Source: Viscum album (lineage: Eukaryota > Streptophyta > Magnoliopsida > Santalales > Viscaceae). From it: a stretch of DNA of 64,000 bases. This document shows positions 57,638-64,000 of this stretch, in pieces. A program made the position numbers and the translations under genes. The DNA is taken from positions 1,654,700,062-1,654,764,061 of the forward strand of contig OY728121.1 in NCBI GenBank assembly GCA_963277665.1. Reading direction: 5' to 3'. A model generated the notes under the pieces. It made no database searches. It was not told the origin of the DNA and saw nothing but the letters and a program-made list of their open reading frames with translations. The first letter of the stretch is position 1, and every line of letters begins with the position of its first letter.

Positions 57638-58918
57638 CTTATCGCTTGTCCCGAAATATATTCATAATGCACTAGGGAACTTTTGAGGTTTTTAATGTTC
57701 CTTTTATCTCCCTTTATGAATAAAAATATATCATCATCATATAGAAGATGTGTGGGAATGTTTAAGTTTCTTGCATCCTGAATGGTATTGATTTTCTTTT
57801 GATTCACAAGGATTGTAAGAAGTCTACTTAAGTAGTCTTCAGCAATAGCGAAAAGAATGGCTGAAAGGGGATCACCTTGCCTAACACCCTTGGTACATTT
57901 GAAAAAACCTTTAAGGGACCCATTGACCAGCACAGACATGGAAGCCAAATTGAATAAGGTGCGGATCATGGTAATAAAAGAGTCATTAAACCCAAAGTTT
58001 TTAAGAACCTCAAAGATAAAATTCCAGTCCATAGTGTCAAAAGCTTTCCGGATGTCTAACTTAATGGCTACACTGCCTCCTCTAGTGACTTTATTCAGCA
58101 TATTAGTAAATTATGAGGCAAGGAAGATACAATCTTGAATGGTTCTTCCTTTGATGAAGACAAATTAGTTCCAAGAAACAATTTTATTAGTGATGGAGTT
58201 GAGTCTGTTAACAATAAATTTTGTGATAATTTTATAGATGGTGTTAATGAGAGCAATAGGTCAGAAAAGATGAATCTTCGCAGCGTTATATACTTTAGGA
58301 ATAAGAGTGAGGAATTGAGCATTTATCCCATGAGGAAGAACACCATTGGAGAAAAAAGATTTGACCAGATTACAAACATCTATATGTATGAGATCCTAGT
58401 ATTGCTGAAAGAAACCATTGTTGAACCCATCCGGCCCCGGTGCACTGTTAGGGTTGAGGCTGAAAACATTGTCTCTGATTTCATAATCCATAGGTATGAT
58501 TAAAAGGTGATCATTGTCCTCAATAGTAACCATATTGGGAATAATTTCAGGTAGGAGATCATTACTAACCTCTGGTCTATTAAACAGATTATGGAAATAA
58601 CTAACAACATGATTTGCAATGGCATCCTCAATGTCAAGAAGAGTGTCGTCAACTTTAAGAAAGGCAAGGGGCCTACAGATTTACCTGATTCGTTGAAGAG
58701 AATTATAAAATTTAGTATTTCTATCACCATCTAAAAGCCATTTAGTTTTAAAAAATTTCTTTCACATGTTATCTTTGAGCTTCAGAAGAGAGTTAAGCTT
58801 GAAATGAATAGTAATTTCAGCCTGGGGATCAAGAGAAAAATCAGAGCTAGTATTGGAGCTTTGAATACGAATGAGGTCATTCTCCAATGAGGAGATATCC
58901 GCGTCAAGCTGCTTTGTT
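57565..58918 (-). pseudogene. LINE ORF2: reverse transcriptase palm
   Basis: The open piece 58101-57565 has AIKLDIRKAFDTMDW, GVRQGDPLS and the active site LLYDDDIFLF, where Ala of YADD is Asp but both catalytic Asp remain. Upstream up to 58918 the sequence continues, with stops, through the NSAPGPDGF block (near 58440) and the linker to the missing endonuclease. Confidence 0.85.
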
Positions 58919-59389
58919 TTGGGATCATAATATTTCATTAGTTGAGTTTTCTTACAATAATAGTTTTCATTCTAGTATACAGATGGAACCTTTTAAGGCA
59001 TTATATGGAAGGACTCCAGCTTGTTGGAGTGAAATAGGGAAAAGGAAGTTTTTTGGGAATATATTTGATAGAATAAATCATTAAGAAGGTGAAGATTATT
59101 TAGTAATACATGAGGATAGACCAGAGAAGGAAGAAAAGTTGTGTAGATAACCGTGGGAAAGATATTTATTTCAAGGTAGGTAATCATATTTTTCTTAAAT
59201 TATCTCTATGGAAAGGTGTTAGGTGTTTTGGTAAAAAGGGGAATCTAATTCCACGGTTCATTGGACTATATGAAATCATGAAGAAAGTTGGATAACTTTT
59301 CTACCGAGTGGACTTTCCTCTAAGTTTATCTTACGTACATGATGTATTCCATGTTTTATTATTAAGAAAATATGTGCATATGCATCTCA
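58919..59389 (+). pseudogene. Integrase C-terminal part of decayed chromovirus
   Basis: Begins [19 protein letters not shown], the segment just after the third catalytic residue, and continues through [14 protein letters not shown], then DIYFKVGNHIFLKLS, PRFIGLYEIM and VHDVFHVLLLRKY with indels. The chromodomain is lost at the junction with the next element. Confidence 0.82.
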
Positions 59390-62170
59390 TGTCATGACTC
59401 GTCCCCTGGGGCCTGTGCCGTGACTACCCCAAGTCTGACTTCCATAGGTCGGGGGTTGGTGACTAGCAACGGAAAGGCATATCCCTAAAATAAGAAGTCA
59501 TTGCCTTTAAACCTGTAAACACACAAACTAAGTACACAACAAGAACAAACCACATAATATAACTAATGAAAGTAAAAGTGTGAACTGAAGCAGAATGGGC
59601 CAGAATACAAACCCAACTAAAAGAAAATATAGAAAGAAAAAAAATAACTCATGAGTTCGTCCGCCAAGGATCCTACCTGAAGGGTAGGTACAACTCATCA
59701 TTGAGGCTCTCTGCATCAACTGGTCACCTTCGTGCACCGTCGAGTCCTAGCTCCCAAACCTCGGTCAAAGCTATCTATCGTCTGCACAAGACACAACAGG
59801 GTGCGGGTGAAACTCATGCAAGGGTGAGTATAACAATACCTAGTAGGGACCCCGAGACCCCTGAAGGTCTCCCAGAATTCCAAAAAGGGAAAACCACAAA
59901 GTATGATCTTAATCACAAAGTACAAAGTAAAAAACACAGCTCAAACCAGGTATATAACTTAAATAATGAGAATAATGATGATTATTCATAAAGTTAAATC
60001 GTCTTATTTTGTTGAGATGTTCCACTACTGAACCACGAAGAATTTGTTCCAAAGACGATCCGCATAGGTTCATAATTCACCGATCCACACAGGGTTGTAA
60101 GTCACTGATCTAAAACGGTCCACTCTAAGACTGGTCCTCATCGGGTCATGCTACAGCTGATCCACATAGGATCATAAGTCGTCGATCCACATAGGGTCAT
60201 AAGTCATCGATCCACACAGGGTCGTAAGTCACTGATCCACGATGGGCCACTCTAAGGCTGGTCCTCATCATGTCACACTAATGTTGATCCACACAGGGTC
60301 GTAAGTCATTGATCCACATAGGTTCATAAGTCACTGATCCACACAGGGTCATAAGTCACTGATGCTGATCCACAAAGGGGTCGCTCTTCACTAGACATCT
60401 AGCCACAGGATTCTCGCACTAGGTGTGCTTGAGTTCTGTAGATTCTTCTCCACAAGCCATTGGTCATACCTCAACTATCAAGAAGTATCATGAAGAAGTA
60501 ACCTGAATAATCATCATGTCATAAGGGTTCCAATGCAAAAGACGGCATGTCAATCAGACGCCCGGTCTATAAGTTATAAGCATTTTAGTAGCGAGGGCCC
60601 GGTTGGATTTGAGTCCGATCCAACCCAGCCATACTCCAACTTTCTCCAAAACCCAAGTGAAGTATCTCAAAATGACTGCCTCGTCCTAAGAGTCCCAACA
60701 CTACAGACGGTTCATCAAACGGACGTCTGGTTTAAAAGATACTCAAATTTTAGTGAAATGGGGTCGGTCGGGTCCGGTAGGGGTCCAGCCCGGCTGGCCC
60801 ATTGGGCTTGTGGGTCTGACCCAGCTCACAAGTCCGAGCCACCTAGAAAACCTGGCCTATGGTGCGGGCTAGTTCTCCTGGCTGGCGGCACCAGCAGGCC
60901 GCTGCCCTTCCTTCTGGAACGGCCGGCTCAGCCGGGCGTTTGTTGTCAAGCCGAGCGGCTTGAGCAGGTTGCTCCCTCCCCTACACGGAGCTGGCGCCCC
61001 ATGTATTTTACCATAGTTGGCTCAGTTGTCTACGACTCAAGCCTCCATCGTGCCGGTGGTGCTTCTGTGGGCCACTGATGAAGCTCCAGTGGTCCTATTT
61101 TGTTTCCGTATGCGCCAACGGGCCTCCTGGGACACCACCTTCACTGTGTGGCCCTCGAAAACTCCTTGCCACCATGTTCATTGGTCTGCCTAAAAGAACA
61201 CACCAAGACCAAGTTTGGTGGAGGTTCTGGGACTTTTTTGGTTTAGACCACGCCCTCCACATTAGACTTATAACATGGGGGTGAAATTATAATCATTATA
61301 AGATTAAATAGAAACCCTACAAGAAATCCCGCGAAAACCTCCTGCAAAAACGAATGAATCGTGAATAAACCCATTAGTCTATTGACCCAAATTCTTAGTA
61401 TTATTCAAGAATGGGGAATAGGAGATCATTTAAAACACATAAACAAATAAACCCCCTACCTTGAATACATTGGGTTCACTTACGGTAGAAGAAGAAGAAG
61501 GTCTGTGTGCATTGTCGATCGTTGTTCGTCAACCTCCTAGTCGATTCCTCAATGGGAATCATCAAAACTCCATTATTCATTGGAGGAATACATCACTAGA
61601 ATTTTTTCAGAGATTCCTCTGGTATCTCTCCCAAAACCCAATCCAAAGGTTTGATTAAATAGAAGAAAAGGAAACACCTACGTTGCTTTCATTAATGTGG
61701 TTCATTAATGAACCACAATTAATTTTCCATTAATCCTAAGAGCATCGTGGTTACAAAACCAAAGGTTAGTGCCAATAAATGGCTCTCAATCAAAGCCTGA
61801 CGTTGTGCTACAGTCCCACAACCATCTCTCAATGGTTTCAAAAAGAATAAAATAACATATTTAGTTATTTTATTATTTTTTTTTTGAAAGTCTGAAAAGT
61901 TAACTTTTCCGTCTGACTTTTTCCGAACAAAGTTAATCTTTCCTTAAGCGAATCCCAGTGTTGTGAGTCCAACGATGTCCTCATATTTTTAATTTGAGCA
62001 CCGGTTCAAAAGATAAAAAATCATTCCCACACGTTTACTAAACTAACCTTAAAAAAAGTTAAAAAATTTGTTTTGGGCTCTCCGGGACTCGGAATCATGT
62101 TCCATCAATTTTCACAGTCTCGTAAAAATTCTATATAATTAAAAAAATATATAATTTCCAGTTCTTTACA
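59390..62170 (-). mobile_element. 3' LTR of third chromovirus
   Basis: On the minus strand it begins TGTAAAGAAC directly after the polypurine tract and ends GAGTCATGACA, 2781 bp. The left border is uncertain by a few bases because the flanking element also has TGTC there. It contains a 25-bp array (60057-60375). Part of 60530-61080 is GC-rich and open on the plus strand without recognisable domain. Confidence 0.75.
60057..60375. repeat. 25-bp tandem array in LTR
   Basis: About nine units of GATCCACACAGGGTCATAAG with a short TC(A/G)CT linker, interrupted twice by a longer unit with CCACTCTAAG(A/G)CTGGTCC. A higher-order structure of short units in larger blocks is visible. Confidence 0.85.
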
Positions 62171-62186
62171 TTCTCCCCACCTTAGG
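62171..62186 (-). promoter_or_regulatory. Polypurine tract of third chromovirus
   Basis: The minus strand reads CCTAAGGTGGGGAGAA immediately before the LTR. Confidence 0.8.
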
Positions 62187-62189
62187 TCT

Positions 62190-64000
62190 TTTCATCCCCG
62201 AAATCCACAACAAAGGCTAAGAAAAAAATGGGGGTACTAAGCACGAATCTGATCCTCCCGCTCCCACGTGCTCTCCTGGAGGTTCCCGTGCTGCCACCGA
62301 ACTCACACCAGAGGTATCAACTATACAAAAAGGACCTGATTCTATCAATCCTCTATCTCCACTAGGAACTCCACAAAAGTCACCCCATCGTCAATGTTTA
62401 GCTTTCCCCAGTCGATGAAGTGTGATGGATCATGCATGTATCTCCTCATCTGCGACACGTGGAAAACGTCATGCACCTTGTGCATCTATGGGGGAAAAGC
62501 TAGGCGGTATGTCACCTCGCCAACTCTGCTGATACTCTAGAAAGGTTTGATGAACCTCAAAGATAGATTTTCTCCCCGTCCAAATCTCCACAATCCTCAT
62601 CAAGGTGAGACCCGAAGGAAAACATGACCGCCCTCCTTAAACTCCAGGGGTCTTCGTCTCCTATCAGCATAAAACTTCTGCCTGCTCTATGTGGTCTTCA
62701 TCTGCTCCTAGATGATCTTCACCTTCTCAGTGGTATCTTATACCAACTCTGGACTCATAAGTGCTGACTCCCCTAGGTATGTCTATCATAGAGGTGATCT
62801 GCATGGTTTCCCATACAAGGCCTCAAATGGTGCCATATCGATGGTGGAGTGATAGCTTTTGTTGTATGAGAACTCCACCAAGGGAAAGTGATCTTCCCAA
62901 CTACAGCCAAAATCAAGGATGTAAGCACAGATCATGTCCTCAAGCATTTGTATGGTCTGCTCTGTCTGACCATCTGTCTGAGGATGAAAGGTGGTGCTCA
63001 AACATAGTTGAGTCCCGAATGCCTCCTGCAACTCCTTCCACAACAGGGATGTAAAACGAGTGTCACGATCCAATATGATTGTCAATGGAACCCCGTGAAG
63101 CCGTAATATCTTCTATATGTAGAGGCGTCCCAATCCCTCTACTGATCTTTACTCTCAGATGGGTAGGAAGTGAGATGACTTGGTGAGTCGGTCAACGATC
63201 ACCCATATGGAATCGTGGCCCCTGGACGTACGTGGTATCTCTATCACGAAGTCCATGGAGATGTCATCCCACTTCTATTCTGGAACCTCAAGTGGCTAAT
63301 CCAAGCCTACTAAAACCTGGTGCTCGGGCTTCACTTGCTGATAAGTGAGGCATCGTGAAACGAACTCTACTACTACTTTCTTCATCCCTAGCCACTGGTG
63401 TTGATGTCGGAGGTCCTATTACATCTTCACCACACCATGATGTACCACCAAAGAGGATGTGTATAACTCCCTCAACACCTCCTCTTGTAGCATCATTGGT
63501 ACCATGGTGCATCCTATGAAAATGATGGCATGCTCCCCACCTTCATAAAATCCATCAAGAGCCTGTCCCGAGGATATCTGAGCACATCGGGTCTCGTAGT
63601 CAACGTCCCCAAGCTGTGCCTCCCTGACTCGTTAAAGGATTGGGAGAGTGACTGTCATAGACTAGAGGTAAGATGCTTTATCACTATCTATGAAGGATAA
63701 CTACAACGCGGCTAGCTGCTCTGTCGCCTCACTCAGCAAATGTAAACTAGAACTCATGCTCAGTGCATCTTCCACCATGTTCCCCTTCCCAGGAGTGTAG
63801 ACTATCTCAAATTCATAATCCTATAGGAACTCCAGCAATTATCAATTTCTTAGGTTTAGGTCTTTCTATGAGAAGATATACCTGAGACTCTTTTGATCAT
63901 AGTAAATAGTAAATCGTTCACCCATCAAGTAGTGTCGCCACATCTTCAAGGCAAAGACCACTGCTGCTAACTCCATGTCATGGGTAGCGTAGTTCTGCTC
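62190..64000 (-). pseudogene. RNase H, integrase and chromodomain of third chromovirus
   Basis: The RNase H end (ATHDMELAAVVFALKMW) is at the right edge. The integrase zinc part follows near 63400. The core includes [10 protein letters not shown] and the open piece 63085-62786 with LDRDTRF and DGQTEQT, which keeps the catalytic Glu. The C-terminal part reads VHDVFHVSQMRRY near 62450. The chromodomain is recognisable in another frame at about 62340-62230 (ESTWEREDQI, YPHFF). Many stops (often at Gln or Trp codons) and at least one frameshift inactivate it. Confidence 0.85.

Larger units (their letters stand above)
55613..58918 (-). mobile_element. 5'-truncated L1-type plant LINE
   Basis: Minus-strand ORF2 remains from after the endonuclease: RT, zinc-binding domain and RNase H, then a short 3' untranslated part ending in an A-run at about 55620-55613 (T-run on the plus strand). 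The start near 58918 falls within ORF2 upstream of RT, so the element is 5'-truncated, as is usual for L1-type insertions. A terminal RNase H with plant-type motifs is typical of plant LINEs. Confidence 0.85.
50145..59389 (+). mobile_element. Decayed Tekay-like chromovirus
   Basis: Starts TATAACAACCC, two transitions away from the TGTAACGACCC start of the intact chromovirus in this window. LTR, primer site, gag, protease and RT follow. A LINE interrupts at 55613-58918, then the integrase end resumes. The 3' end is cut at about 59390 by the third chromovirus. Dense stops and indels show that it is much older than the copy at 12608. Confidence 0.8.
59390..64000 (-). mobile_element. Third chromovirus, 3' half, runs out of window
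   Basis: Minus strand: RNase H at the window edge (64000-63820), integrase, chromodomain remnant, polypurine tract and a complete 3' LTR. The LTR start is joined directly to the integrase of the older plus-strand chromovirus. The 5' part lies right of the window. Confidence 0.88.

Noticed and set aside
60533..61284. 181- and 68-residue plus-strand ORFs in the third chromovirus LTR
   Set aside because: Antisense to the LTR, no recognisable domain, GC-rich patch; no promoter or conservation evidence. Kept only as a remark in the LTR entry.

Overview
The window looks like a stretch of nuclear intergenic DNA from a seed plant, probably an angiosperm with a large genome. I found no host gene with an intact reading frame. 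Almost everything is nested transposable elements: a SIRE-like Ty1/copia element, three Tekay/Del-like chromoviruses, a giant Tat-lineage Ty3/gypsy element, a plant L1-type LINE, a CACTA DNA transposon and a tRNA-derived SINE. No coding region is free of stop codons or frameshifts, apart from a 90-codon ORF inside the two LTRs of one chromovirus.

Layout. About 1-8990: a decayed SIRE-like copia element on the minus strand, cut by the left window edge, with an extra ORF and a 37-bp tandem array downstream of pol. About 9010-9990: a possible solo LTR. 9990-10930: AT-rich DNA with nothing recognised. 10931-46645: one non-autonomous CACTA element of about 1.6 kb own sequence, split by a 34-kb nest. 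The nest is a giant Tat element (11620-45748, minus strand, TSD ATATA, 3161-bp LTRs, about 23.8 kb own length). Its 3' LTR is in turn split by a complete chromovirus (12608-22957, plus strand, TSD CTTAC, 2654-bp LTRs). 46646-50144: AT-rich, no gene. 50145-59389: a heavily decayed chromovirus on the plus strand, broken by a 5'-truncated LINE (55613-58918, minus) whose arrival coincides with loss of about 1.65 kb of the host element. 59390-64000: a third chromovirus on the minus strand (3' LTR plus the 3' half of pol), running out of the window.

The relative order of events follows from the nesting. CACTA came before the giant Tat element (LTR copies about 11% different in the part compared by eye), which came before the inner chromovirus (LTR copies about 2% different). 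Likewise the plus-strand chromovirus came before both the LINE and the third chromovirus.

The most interesting object is the giant Tat element. Besides its sense gag-pro-pol (with two RNase H domains and a long N-terminal extension) it carries, between integrase and 3' LTR, an antisense plant-mobile-domain-like gene. That gene has its own TATA box, at least one plausible intron, an acidic tail and a coiled-coil end. Its promoter region shares a TTGCGCGCAA-type palindrome with the LTR promoters. The 3' non-coding region shares several repeat modules with the LTRs.
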